Positions 47,352-58,247 of a stretch of 64,000 nucleotides of DNA are shown piece by piece. The translations under genes and the position numbers were made by a program. Each line of letters starts with the position of its first letter. The stretch's first letter is position 1. The notes beneath the pieces were generated by a model, which saw nothing but the letters and a program-made list of their open reading frames with translations, made no database searches and had not been told where the DNA came from. The DNA lies in assembly GCA_038503035.1 (NCBI GenBank), contig JAVSML010024599.1, positions 558,001 through 622,000 on the forward strand, written 5' to 3'. The DNA comes from Crocodylus rhombifer (Eukaryota; Chordata; Crocodylia; Crocodylidae).

Positions 47352-47484
47352 AGATCTGGGCTGGGGCTGACAATCAGCTGATTGTTGGCTTCAGCTAGGG
47401 ACTGCACTAGGGTCTTGAACTGACCCCACTACAGTTGGGGAATGTGGCATACAATCAGCTGATTGTTGGCCCCAGCCCAGACCT
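47352..47484. mobile_element. Hairpin MITE, 133 bp, with CAATCAGCTGATTG palindromes
   Basis: The left arm AGATCTGGGCTGGGGCTGAC runs into AATCAGCTGATTG. The right arm reverse-complements to AGGTCTGGGCTGGGGCCAAC, again running into AATCAGCTGATTG. About 30 of 34 arm bases match. Each arm also contains a self-complementary CAATCAGCTGATTG. It lies only about 10 bp from a CR1 3' tail. Confidence 0.65.
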
Positions 47485-47494
47485 GCAGGCACCT

Positions 47495-47870
47495 GGCTTT
47501 CATAGATTTCATAGACATTAGGGCTGGAAGGGACCTCGGGAGATCATCGAGTCCAGCCCCCTGCCCAAAGGGCAGGAAGTCAGCTGGGGTCATAGGATCC
47601 CAGCAAGATAAGCATCCAATTTACTCTTGAAGGTGTTCAATGTAGGTGCTTGAACCACCTCCGCTGGCAGACTGTTCCAGACCTTGGGGGCTCGGACAGT
47701 AAAGAAATTCTTCCTTATGTCCAGCCTGAAACAGTCTTGCAGGAGTTTGTGACTGTTCGACCTCGTCATCCCTTGGGGCGCTCTGGTGAACAAACGTTCC
47801 CCCAGATCCTGGTGGTCACCCCTGATAAACTTATAGGTGGCCATCAGATCACCCTTGAGCCTCAGGCTCC
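47495..47870 (-). mobile_element. CR1 LINE 3' end with ORF2 C-terminus, antisense
   Basis: Starts at the tail TTCATAGATTTCATAGACAT, then GGGCTGGAAGGGACCTCGGG and the antisense 3' UTR. The minus strand then encodes KFIRGDHQDLGERLFTRAPQ, FRLDIRKNFFTVRAPKVWNS and TLNTFKSKLDAYLAGIL as an open frame to the natural stop (47590). Nearly identical in layout to 19400-19757, so the same young lineage. 5'-truncated at about 47870. Confidence 0.9.
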
Positions 47871-48016
47871 TTCTGCACTGGCAAGTAGAAAGGGCATGAT
47901 TTGTATCCAAGTCCCTGTGTCAAAATCAGTCCTCCTTTCATGCATGTGTGGCATTGCAGGTTGCATGATGGTTTGGGTTGGGTATCAGATCCCATGCTGC
48001 CTCTAAATGACTGTCA

Positions 48017-48110
48017 GGGACCATGGGGTTGGAAAGGACTTCATGACCCACCAGTTCAATCCCCTGCACAAAGACAGAATCCATTATTTCTAAACTAGCA
48101 GTCTCCACTA
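48017..48110 (-). mobile_element. Degenerate CR1 3' end
   Basis: GGACCATGGGGTTGGAAAGG then ACTTCATGACCCACCAGTTC and AATCCCCTGCACAAAG follow the antisense CR1 3' UTR order. Sequence is diverged and only about 90 bp is visible. Confidence 0.5.
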
Positions 48111-51100
48111 CCCTTATTCAGGTGAAACTCCCACATATGGCTTTATTCACATAGGAACAAAATTAAAGACAACAGGCCTATTGTCAACTATTCTTTTTTT
48201 TGGTAAAGAAAGAAATATTGTTCTCAGGAAGGGAACGTTCACTTGTTTATCTACATTACTTACCAAGCAGACTAGTGTTAAAGTTTTGTAAACCATGCAA
48301 GCCATCCATCCCAAAAGGTGTTCAGCTGATAACTTGATCTGTTAGTGCTAAAACTGAACTTAACTAAGGACTTTCCTATTGCTTTCAAGTCATGTATTAA
48401 AATAAATAAAAATGACAAAATGTAAATAATGCAACCTGTAAAAACTTCAGAGGCATCACCACTCCAACTTGTCACGTCAGCGGAACACATCTGACAGAAA
48501 TGTTTTTAAAGTGTTGTTAGGGAATGTGACTCATATTATTAATCCTTTTCTTATGTTGCCAAATCCCGTAACAAAAAGCTGCTGTTTCCAAGTATCTTTG
48601 AAATTGGTGGTATCACATGCTAACACAAGTGGCTCCTAAGAACATCAGATGGTAAATCCAAGCATATTAATTACATCATTAAAGTAACATTTGGTACACC
48701 ACTGAGATGCATTACAATAACAATAACCTTCATGTATAATAAGATGCACAGCCAGCATGTAATGCTGTAGTAGTATACAACCGAGAGGTTCCATACCATC
48801 ATTTTATGGGTTAATTGAACAGAGTCAGAACCAACAAAGAACTGATTTTGCCATAAAATGGCAGTGGCCAACTGTGTGTGTGTGCGCCTATGCATGTGTA
48901 TGAATGCACGTGCATCTGAATGTATTTTAATAATCTGAAATTCAGCTAAGCTATTTCAGAGAAGGCAGAGTTGCTTGGTTACATCTGCTGAAAACAATCT
49001 GTGCTGGGTATGAGAGCTCATGTCAGCATAGTAATTACCACAACTGAGATAAAGCCTGTGCTAAATGTCATCTGCAGCTGACAAACACATGAAGCCAAGC
49101 ACTACTAAATGATTCAGTTATTCTGAGAGTGCTTAGCTCTACTTCTGGGGTAAAATCATTTGTCCTGGCTGTAAAACAAACACACACAAACAAAACAAGA
49201 GCAAAAAGAAGCAGTTCATAGGGAGGGGGAGGGAGAGGGGGGAAAGCCTGCTAATGAAACCAATCAAATTGAGAGAAATTTTATAAAATCTAATGGCAGT
49301 TTGTACAAGTGATGTTAAACATTTCTTCTGCTACTACAAATAGCTAAATAGCTAGCAGAATGCCATTTCCCATGGTTCAATATATACCCAAAAGACTGCT
49401 GCTGTTCAAATTGGTGACAACAAAAAATATCAAACATAACATCTTAGCAGCTTGCCTGACTATGAAATGTGCACAGATCAGAAAATGTGTGGTGTTAACA
49501 AGTTGCACAGTGTTACCCATCCACCTTATCCTTTGTTGGGCAGAAGAGGTGAAGGCAATATCCCATAGTTAACAGTGCTCTGATTCAATACAAAGCACCC
49601 TCTTCCTGCACAAAACCCCGAGGAGACTTAAAGGGAAACAATTGCCGCAAAAGCAGAATTGTTTGATTATAAGGGGCAATTTCTCTTTCTGAGAGAGCTT
49701 CAGGCAAATCTTGATGAGACTGGAAAAGGGCATGCTGTCTTCAAATGCTTATTAGTAATTTGCTGCCCACTGACATTTAGCTGTTATAGTTTGGAATTAT
49801 ACCCCTGTAGATCAGGAAGAGGACAGGGGCTCGGGACATTTGGAAATGTCGGCTTTTACTACAAAATTCCTGGGTGACTTTGAAGCAGGTCTTGTGGGCT
49901 GGAACTTCCAAAGATGTTAAGGGAGTTAGGGGCTCAGTTTCCAGGCACATCATCAAGAGTTGGGATTCTTGGAAAGTCTGAGCCTTCGCTTGTTTTTCAT
50001 TTGAATAAATGGAGTGGTAACAGCCCTTTTCTTCCATCTCTTATTTATAGGTAGAAAATAAAACATGTTTACATTGTGAACTCTTCAGGTCAGGAATTTT
50101 CTCTTAATGTATGTTTGCATTACTTGTGTCACAATGAAACCTCCAGGGGCTATTTGTAGTAGAAATAATACATCATACCATATTGTTTTGCCAAGAAAAG
50201 AGGAAAGTGGTGCTGAATGGTGTGTGCTCAGTATTTCCCTAAGCACAGATGAAGTGCTAGGGTGTGTGAGCATGTAGGATAGGAACAAGTACTAACATAT
50301 CCTCTCTTCTTGAAACATGTGCCTGGGAAGTATTGTGGACAGCAGTGCTTTTTTTTTCAAAATGTATGTTTTGTGTTGCTGATATGTTTTGTTTATTGCA
50401 TGTGTGTGTTATGGTTATGGAGTAACTGGATAAAAATTCAGTTCCATGAGTCTACTCAAATTCCTCGGAGCATGCCAAATAAAGAAATGCATGGAGCACA
50501 TCAAGGAAACAATACACACAGGAATAGAGGATGTGCATTTTACAGCAGGTTGCAATAACAAACCTGACAGGAATATAATATTGCTCATAGGAACATGCTG
50601 CTTTTGTCAAGTATGTCAGACATTAACGATAGTAAAGTAGTGGCTCTGGTAAGGTTTCTCTTGGCACTGTGCTTTGAATAAATGATATCATACCTATTTT
50701 TGCTTAACTCAGCAGGGGATGGGGAGGAAGGAGGTGACATGCAGGTGCTGATGTGCTAGAAATAAGAGACAATGTATTTTCCTGTATGGAAAGGCCTGTC
50801 TGCATGGGAAGCTTATTTTCACTGAACTGCTGAGCATTTGCTGTTAGAGCATGGCCATAGAGAGATGTCAACATGATCCCTTGTCTCCTAGTTATCTACC
50901 TTGTTGCTTCCTTATGGTGCGTCCTTGGTGAGCCTCTGCAGCTAGACCCAGTGTGGTATGTATTTTTCTTGTTGTACATTATATGTTGCATAGTACTAGA
51001 AGCCAATTAGAATTTTGGAGCTTGGGGTAAACTCACAACTTCCCATCATTCTTTTTATGACTTCCCATGATCCATCTCTTTTCAACTGGACAGGGCCATT

Positions 51101-51179
51101 TTCAAGTAAACATAGACAACAGTATTCAACAGGGGATAAAATCTGCCAGTGCTGTGTTTGGATGTCTCTGAAATCATGA
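48111..51179. other. AT-rich stretch; part may be conserved noncoding DNA
   Basis: No gene is supported. The part around 48950-49150 is free of repeats, with motif-rich text such as TCATCTGCAGCTGACAAACA and CTAAATGATTCAGTTATTCT. This has the feel of conserved regulatory DNA, but that is only an impression. A G/A-rich patch lies at 49220-49245. Confidence 0.3.
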
Positions 51180-51810
51180 CATGATCGTAACATCAGGACT
51201 CGCACCAAACTTCTCGTCTACCAGGCTGTTGTTAGCCCTCCCCTGTTGTATGGATATGGAACTTGGAAATCATATCAGAAACACCTGAACGCGTTGGAAC
51301 ATTACCATCAGTGATGTCTTTAGCTAATCATCCATTATCACTTGGAAGGATAGAAATATGAACACCAGCGTTCTGGCTCAAGCAAGCACTGCCAGTATTG
51401 AAGACATGTTTATACTAGCTCTGTTGGTCAGGGCACATCATAAGGATGCCTGGCAACTGACTCCTATACTCACAGGTCTAATACTGTCAACTCACTGATG
51501 GTCACTGCTTTCGAGGTGGGCACAAGAAGAGATTCAAGGACACCTTGAATGCCAATTTGAAGAAATGTGAGATTAACATCAATACCTGGAGATGTCGAGC
51601 ACTGAATTGTCCCCAGTGGCATCATGGTGTATGATAGGGCATTGGTCATTTTGAGCAAACTTGCTTCACCATGGAGGGGGACAGTCAAGAGAGACAAAGG
51701 GAAAGAGATGTGACCCAAAATCACCAGGACTGATTCCTTTTTCTTGGAACTATTTACTGTGTCTGCAGTCAAATAAGTATGAGGAGCTCAGATCTATGGA
51801 CTCAACAATG
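51180..51810 (+). pseudogene. Non-CR1 LINE fragment: RT C-terminal region
   Basis: This is the C-terminal part of a non-LTR retrotransposon polyprotein, from a group distinct from CR1. The plus strand reads TRTKLLVYQAVVSPLLYGYG then TWKSYQKHLNALEHYHQ (about 51195-51310) and TWKDRNMNTSVLAQASTASI then EDMFILALLV. In another frame it reads YCQLTDGHCFRGGHKKRFKD then TLNANLKKCEININTW and a degenerate ALNCPQWHHG (about 51483-51630). This order (LLYGxxTW, NTSVLxxA, RFKDTLKxxLKxCxI, W) is typical of a LINE C-terminus widespread in fish and reptiles. Stops and frame changes show decay. I cannot give the clade with confidence. Confidence 0.7.
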
Positions 51811-52404
51811 ACTTACTGAAAGACTATGATCCTTGTACTGAGGGACAGATGCTGCTTGATGGCCATTTTCAAATAGTTATTGGCTAGTATGCCTAGCAGA
51901 TCCATGCCATGTTGACACTTCTATATGCCTCTGCATACTTTTGATAACCATCTCATTGCTGGATATGTGCTCAGTGATGAAGACGACTATTCTGCCAATG
52001 TAGGATGACTGTCCATGGCTGCAGAATTTTGAGATGATAAAAAGCACCTTTCTAAAGGTTTACCATAAAGCTTTACCCGGAGGTTACCAAGCAATGACGT
52101 GGAACATGCCAAAATGAGAACTCCTCTATACTTTGAGAAATATATAGCCATTACTTTATGGAAGCATACCATTCTTTGGTTACTGTCCACAGCTAACCAA
52201 TTTTGCAATATATTGCTCTTCAGAAAGTAGGTAGTGAGGTCTGAGGTTGACAGTTTTGCACGTATGGAATTCTTGAATTAGACTGGGCAACAAATACAAA
52301 GGCAAAGGAACAAATATTCTCTGCACAAGACCTCTCAGTTCATAAACAGGAAAAAAAAATGTCATCATCATGTCTAAAGCCTGTTTGATAACCTTCACTA
52401 ATGT
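51811..52404. other. Unassigned; may include decayed upstream Harbinger sequence
   Basis: No clear frame. It lies between a LINE end and a transposase piece, so parts may belong to either, but I see no matching motif. Confidence 0.35.
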
Positions 52405-52910
52405 GAGGTGCACTGAAAAGGCTCATGATGCTAGAAGCCTTGGAGATTTGGGCATCTTATTTAGTGGGACGGGGGAAAAGGGAATTTGACCCTTGGGCAC
52501 TATGAACATTAATGGTGTTGACAGGCTTCTGTAATTCTTGGAGGACCCTGCTTGTCTTCCACTACCATGGCAGAAAAGGCCTTTCTTTCATTGAGCAATT
52601 GAATCCTACAAAGGACCTGATTAACTATTGCCTAAGCAGCTGTAGAATGTCAGCAGAGTGTGCATTTGAGAGACTGAAGGGGAAATGTCATTGTCTCATG
52701 ACAAGGCTGGAGGCTGCCTCATGTGTTAACTATGCTGTATTTTGCCCAGTGTATGAGGAAACAAGGGGGAGAGCTCACTTAAGGCTGCAAGGCAAAAGTT
52801 CAGAGACTTATGAGCAGCCAGTGAAAAGTCCTCTCCAAAATGACAGTTGCCAGGGGCATGTGATTAGGGATGTCTTCTGTTCCTACTCTGAGGATAGGAG
52901 CTGATTCTTC
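52405..52910 (+). pseudogene. PIF/Harbinger transposase C-terminal fragment (HARBI1-like DDE nuclease)
   Basis: Harbinger transposases are DDE nucleases that cut and paste their element; host HARBI1 derives from them. Frame 2 reads AHDARSLGDLGI (52421 on), matching the family's GSxHDARVLRNS block, and LEDPACLPLPWQKRPFF (about 52538-52588), matching LGDPAYPLLPWLMKPF, with the catalytic-block Asp kept but Gly to Glu. After a frameshift near 52590-52610, the next frame reads LINYCLSSCRMSAECAFERL then KGKCHCLMTRLEAA (about 52615-52720). That matches [26 protein letters not shown] and its catalytic Glu. The N-terminal half, including the first catalytic Asp, is not recognisable. No inverted ends were found around it. 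Confidence 0.75.
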
Positions 52911-53574
52911 TTTTTTTTAATCTTTATTTTAAGCCTGTATTTTTATTGAATGTGTGGCTGTGATGTTTTATTTAGGGCTTGTGTGGTATTTGGTAAAATT
53001 GTTAATTTATAGGAAGTGCATTTTCACGTTTGGAAAATTATATTTGTATGAATCGGTTACATATTTAAGATTTACTTTTGTCTATACTTTTACTGAAGTG
53101 GTGGTGGCAGCAGTGGTTTCTTTGTGTAGGATTTAATGAAAACTTGAGAAATATTTTGTGAAATTTTTTTGAACTATTGTGGATATTACATACAAGGATT
53201 GAATACTTAGGAAAATATGTATCATTTTGTAAAATATCCCATAATTCATGCAACATCACAAAATATTTCATGCATTTGCATGAGCATTTTGTGAAATGTT
53301 GAGGATAGTTGTATATGGGAGCACCACTTCCATGTCTGTGAAGTCTGCTTTTATGCAACTGTTATATAGTTATTAGTCCCAGTTCAACAAATATATAGGC
53401 AACTGTTGATTCTCTGGACCACATAAAAGGTCTAATCAGATGCCCGATGAATATGTTTGTAGCTGGTAAGTTCAATTTGAGAGTGACACAGCTTGTTACA
53501 AATTTCATAGATCCGTATGTTGTCTGAGTTGGAGTCCAAGTTTAGAGCATGCTGCTTTCTTTTTTCTCACTTCC
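52911..53574. other. AT-rich sequence with no recognised feature
   Basis: T-rich at the start. Nothing else recognised. Confidence 0.45.
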
Positions 53575-55800
53575 ATAGATTTCATAGACATTAGGGCTTG
53601 AAGGGACCTTGGAAGATCATCAAGTCCAGCCCCCTGCCCCAGGGGCAGGAAGTCAGCTGGGGTCATAGGATCCCAGCAAGATAAATATCCAAGTTTCTCT
53701 TGAAGGTGTTCAATGTAGGTGCTTGAACCACCTCCGGCAGCAGTCTATTCCAGGCCTTGAGGGCTCGGACAGTAGTTCTTCCTTATGTCTAGCCTGAAAT
53801 GGTCATGAAGGAGTTTGTGACCATTTGACCTTGTCATCCCCTGGGGTGCTCTGGTGAACAGACGTTCCCCCAGATTCTGGTGAGTACCCCTTATAAACTT
53901 ATAGGCAGCCACCAGATCACCCCTGAGCCTATGCTTTTCCAGGCTAAAGAGTCCCATAGCTCTCAGCCTCTCATCATAAGGTCTGTTTTCCTGACCTCTG
54001 ATCATGTGTGTGGCTCTCCTCTGGACTCTCTCAAGCTTCTCTACATCCTTTATTAATTGTGGAGCCCAAAACTGGACTCAGTACTCCAGCTGCAGCCTCA
54101 TGAAGGCCGAGTACAAGGGGAGAATGACGTCCCGGGATTTGCTTGAGAAGCATCTATGGATACAAGCCAGTGTTTTGCTTGCTTTACTAGCCGCAGCATC
54201 ACATTGAAGGCTTGTGTTCATCTTGTGGTCAATCATGACTCCCAAGTCCTTTTCGTCCATAGTACTATCCAGTGTAGCACTGCCAAGCCTATAAGCATGC
54301 TGCAGGTTTTTCTTCCCAAGGTGGAGAACCTTGCATTTTTCAGTGTTAAACACCATCAGGTTCTTGTCTGCCTATTTCCTGAGCCTGTCTAGGTCAGCCT
54401 GGATCACCCTCCCATCCTCAGGTATGGAAGCTTTACTGCAAAGTTTGGTGTCATCAGCGAACTTGGCCAGTCCGCTTCTGACACCAATGTCCACATCATT
54501 AATGAAGATGTTGAATAGTGTTGGCCCAAACAGAGCCTTGGGGTACCCCACTGGTCACAGGGCACCATGATGATTGACTTTCATTGACCACCACCCTCTG
54601 GTTCTGACCACGGAGCCAATTCCCCAGCCAGCAGATTGTGGTGGACCAGAGGCTGCAGTTGGCCAGTTTGGCCAAGAGGTGATCATGGGATACCAGATCA
54701 AAGGCTTTTTCGAAGTCAGGCTATATGACATCAATCTCTTCTCCCTTGTCTAGGTGATATGTCACCTGGTCATAAAAGGAAATAAGATTGGTCAAGCAAG
54801 ACCTACCCGCAAGAAACCCATGCTGACTATCCCTCAGGATATTGCCATTGGCCAGTCTGTTAAGAATGGCCTCTTTGATAATCTTTTCTAAGACTTTCCC
54901 CCGGGGTAGAGGTCAGGCGGATGGGCCTGTAGTTTGCTGGATCTACTTTCCTCCCTTTCTTGAAGATAGGCACCACATTGGCCTTCTTCGAATCTTTGGG
55001 CACTATACCAGAGCGCCAGGAGTTCTTGAAGATCTGTGTCGGGGCGGAGCTCTGATGCTTACCAGCCAACACCTGGTGTATAAACTGTCAGGGCTGGATG
55101 ACTTGAAGGTGTCCAGCCATTCAAAGTGTTCCTTCACAAGGTCAGCATTGATGGAGGATAAAGAATCACCATCACCCAGGCATTCCTGTCTTGTAGTGGG
55201 CCAGGGTGTCCCTTGGGACTGTTGAAAAACTGATGCACAGTACCCATTTAGCAAGTTGGCCTTTTCCTGGGCATCGGTTATCAGTTGTCCCATCTGGTTT
55301 AGCAGGGGTCCAATGTTACCTTTGCTTTTCCTCTGGCTTCCCACATATCTAAAAAAAGGAGTTTTTATTGTCCATGATACTTGTAGCTAGTTGGAGTTCT
55401 GTTGCAGCCCTGGATTACCTGGTTTGCTCCCTGCAGGTCTGGCCCAGTTCAGAGTATTCTTCCTTGGAGGTGGATGCAGTCTTCCATCCTTTGTAGGTCT
55501 TTCTTTTCAGACGCAGGAGGTCTGCTACTTCCCTGCAGAAACAAGGGGGCTGCTGTGCCCTTTTGCTGCCTATCCTCCGAGATAGAATAGACTTTGCTTG
55601 TGCATCCAGAATCGCTCCCTTGAGAAGCAACCACTCATCCTGAAACACTCCTCCCCTTTGGGTTGTGGTCCCTCAGGGCCTCCCTGACAAGCCTCCCAAG
55701 CGTGTCAAAGTCAGTTTTCCTCAAGTCAAGGACTTCTGTATTGCTGACTGACTTGCCAGCTTTACGGCAGATGGTGAAGGTGATCAGCCAGCTGTATCCC
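53575..55800 (-). pseudogene. CR1 LINE, antisense: ORF2 linker, RT and 3' UTR (younger ATGAAATCT-tailed lineage)
   Basis: The tail CATAGATTTCATAGACATTA at the left gives the 3' end. Reading the minus strand from right to left, DLRKTDFDTLGRLVREAL and DEWLLLKGAILDAQ form the linker. INADLVKEHFEWLDTF, VVPIFKKGRKVDPANYRPI, QHGFLAGRSCLTNLISFYDQ, a DFEKAFDLVSHDHLL box, SGVPQGSV and LAKFADDTKL (about 54445-54475) form RT. The thumb is followed by RLDIRKN and a deletion-shortened C-terminus near 53760. Several frameshifts and stops occur, so no frame spans the domain. It is homologous throughout to 18105-19757, but reaches further 5'. Confidence 0.9.
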
Positions 55801-56045
55801 TTTAGGGGCCCCTGCCTTTTACCTATAGCTCATTCCAGGGCTTGGGCAGGGGCGGGTTCCCTTAAGTGCCTTGGCCTGCTGGCTTTGCAAGGGTTGCTCA
55901 GTGGGCCAGCAGTGGTGGTAGTCCCCCTGTCCCCTGGCAAGCTTAGTTTAAAGCCCAGTGGAGTAGGCAAGCCAGTCTGGCTGAGAAGAGCCTCCTCCCC
56001 AGTGGAGATAGGTGGGGGCCATCCTTTATCAACACTTTGCTTCCA
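55800..56045 (-). pseudogene. CR1 ORF1 C-terminus joined to the end of the endonuclease (internal deletion)
   Basis: On the minus strand a frame reads KVLIKDGPHLSPLGRRLFSA and then RLACLLHWALN before a stop (about 56040-55940). This is the DxxH block and end of the CR1 ORF1 esterase, as at 7893-7970 in the other copy. It is followed by GCTTGCCAGGGGAC, the same ORF1-ORF2 spacer phrase. Then comes LITFTI near 55790, the end of the endonuclease (HHLLEFTI in the other copy). Almost all of the endonuclease is therefore missing, with the junction at about 55800-55850. Confidence 0.7.
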
Positions 56046-56335
56046 TTCTCTGGATCAAAGCTGCTTTATGCTGGGCTACACCCAGTGCCAGATGTTCCCT
56101 CCAGACTGGCTGAGATTGTGCAAGTTCCTTCCAGCTTTCTACATTGATGTTGAACAACATATCATTTTTGCACACATTGTGGTACCACTATAGTATAGCC
56201 ATCTTGAATCTTGCTATACAAAGTATTCTTGGGGTATGGTCTCCTCCCATTCTCCTGACATGGCTGATCCATCGCAACTTCCTCTTCTTGACAGTGGTTT
56301 CTAACCAGGTTTTTAAAATAAAAATGAACATTTTT
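56045..56335 (-). pseudogene. Non-CR1 LINE fragment: RT C-terminal region, second copy type
   Basis: The minus strand reads TTVKKRKLRWISHVRRMGGD then HTPRILCIARF (about 56310-56220), and after an internal break VCKNDMLFNINVESWKELAQ then SQPVWREHLALGVAQHKAA (about 56180-56060). The consensus order KRRLRWLGHVxRM, LLYGEL, DVCKRDxxxLxIxxxSWExL and WR is familiar from the same broad LINE group as 51180-51810, though the subfamily differs. It directly abuts the 5' end of the antisense CR1, consistent with the CR1 inserting next to or into it. Confidence 0.7.
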
Positions 56336-57250
56336 CAGTATGCTTAATTTACTGAAAAATGCAGATAGTTGAATCCTACAACAATGGGGTCAGGGGAGAG
56401 GAAGGACATAGGGAAGGGAAGTACAACACTGAAATGAGCAATGCGACAGAATTCAAGTGCACATACAAATGCATGTGCTTTTTGCTTTATCAGCCTACAA
56501 TCAGGTGCAACTGCAGGCTACCTGCCTGGTCACTCTGCTGGTACACTATGAAACACTGTACTATTGTGCTTTAGAGAAGGACAATGACACTTCTTGCAGC
56601 ATGTTTTTCAAGTGGAGCTTCTCCATAATCTCCAGTTGTTGCCTCTGCATTTCAGTCGTATTTTGTAGTTTTCCAGGTCAGGGCAATATTTTGCTCAGGC
56701 GTCTCTTAGACTTGTTGGACCAGCTCCCAAAAAACCCCATTTATTCCTAAATTGTTTCTCTCTCCTTCTTTGAGGCTGTTATAAGTCTCTTAAATTTTCC
56801 TTTGTTTTTTCCGATTGTTTTTTCCCACAGATTTTCAGGGATTGGGAACTGATAAGGGTTCTGTCCCTGAGGGTTTTATCGGTTCAGGTGCAGAACAGAT
56901 GGGAGAGGAGAAAACTAATAGGCAGTTATTGCTCTTTGTTCTGTTTCCATGGCATCAAAGAAAATATTTTCCCCTTAGTTTTGAGATGTGATACTTGCAG
57001 GCTATTTCTGGTATTGGGAAACCATAGAATTGTTTTTCATCTTACTTCTGCTGTGTCTTGGAACCCCCAGACAATGAGTCTTTTTGTAGTTTTGTGTTTT
57101 TGGGGTGGGTGAATATTTTTTTTTTGGCCACCTCTTCAGTGTTGGCTTTGTGTATATCCTTTTTCTGGCCATTCTTCGCTAAACTTTCCTGAATCTTAAT
57201 ATCTCTCCAAAGGGCAAGGGCATCTAGAATCTTTGCCCAGCTCCAGGCAG
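56336..57250. other. Unassigned sequence
   Basis: No gene is supported. The minus strand near 56620-56670 reads MQRQQLEIMEKLHLKNMLQE, coiled-coil-like and reminiscent of DNA-transposon accessory proteins, but this is too short to call. Confidence 0.35.
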
Positions 57251-57371
57251 GGATCAGGCCATATGCAGTTGAATATTGTACGAATCAGCATCACTATGTA
57301 ATAACACTACAAGACTGTTATTGCATACTGATGCAGATTCCTGGAATATTCAACTGCATATGGCCTGATCC
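57251..57371. repeat. Near-perfect 121-nt palindrome (hairpin)
   Basis: The first 27 bases (GGATCAGGCCATATGCAGTT then GAATATT) are exactly complementary to the last 27. The stem then continues through GAATC, GCATCA, TATG and AATAACA matches with about seven mismatches in all. Only a few bases remain at the centre (about 57308-57314). Stem length is about 57 bp. It could be a small MITE or an RNA hairpin source; no target duplication is obvious. Confidence 0.9.
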
Positions 57372-57922
57372 TGGCTTCAGGCCAGTAAGTAAACAAGGAT
57401 ATGAAGCTCAACAATTTGACCACAGAATCATATAGGGCACCGAGGTAAACAAACAAGTCAATCCCATTAGGTTGTAAAGCAGTATGGGATGGTCACTGGG
57501 GATATATGTTAATGTAGCATAGAGCAAAAGTGAACCCACACATGCATATTCAGACTGCACTAACCCAATGCTCACAAAACTTAATAATAACCTCTCAACC
57601 ACAAATATAGAATGCATATTATCTGGCTAGTTAGTTCACCCTAAAATTGTTGTGATATTGCAGGTCATTTAAATGAGAGTAAAGTAAAGTTAATAAAGTA
57701 ATCCCACTATCAACACCCAAGGTTCATAATACAGTGGAGGGGGGGCAGGACTGAGTCTTCCCTCCCATAAGAGATGAGGCCCCTGCCCACTCCACACCTT
57801 TCTAAGCTGCTCAGGCAGTTTTGGTGGTAGTTCCTTCTGGCTGCCACCACCACAGCCCTCCCCCCCCAAGAGTGAGAGTGTAATTTGAACCCTGTTAACA
57901 CTCACATGTAGACAAGCACTGA
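57372..57922. other. Unassigned; includes GC-rich part and a MITE-like end
   Basis: Reverse-complemented, the right end reads AGTGCTTGTCTACATGTGAG then TGTTAACAGGG (about 57892-57920), a phrase like short DNA-transposon ends. No left partner was located. Minus frames 57690-57905 are composition artefacts. Confidence 0.35.
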
Positions 57923-58247
57923 GGGCATTTATACATGTCGTCCGGGAGTGGGTGGTAAGAGGGGTGCTTTAATTAAAGAGACTTGGAGATCTGCTTTAAT
58001 TAAAGCCCCCAGAATGTCACATGTATCAGAGTCCCTGCACTGAAAAATGGCAGCAGGAGCACTTCAATTAAAGCTTGTCAAATGAGCTTTAGCTAAAGCA
58101 CCCCCACCACAATTTTTCAGTGCAGGGATGCTGATACACATGACACTGGAGTCTGCTGGAGTGCGGTAATTACCACCCTTCAGCAGACTCGATTAATCTG
58201 TAATTGCAGTGCATTGAAGCAGCCTCACTGCATGTGTATAGGTGCCC
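57923..58247. mobile_element. Palindromic MITE, copy B (best preserved)
   Basis: The left end GGGCATTTATACATG and the right end (reverse complement GGGCACCTATACACATGCAG) form the terminal inverted repeats. Subterminal CTTTAATTAAAG motifs, CACTGAAAAATGGC facing ATTTTTCAGTGCAGGGATG, and a central TTAAAGCTTGTCAAATGAGC then TTTAGCTAAAGC give strong self-complementarity. GCAGACTCGATTAATC lies in the right half. Length 325 bp. No coding sequence. TGA and TAA flank the ends. Confidence 0.75.

Noticed and set aside
56550..56720. Minus-strand coiled-coil-like text (MQRQQLEIMEKLHLKNML)
   Set aside because: Reminiscent of transposon accessory proteins near a Harbinger piece, but too short and without neighbouring support.
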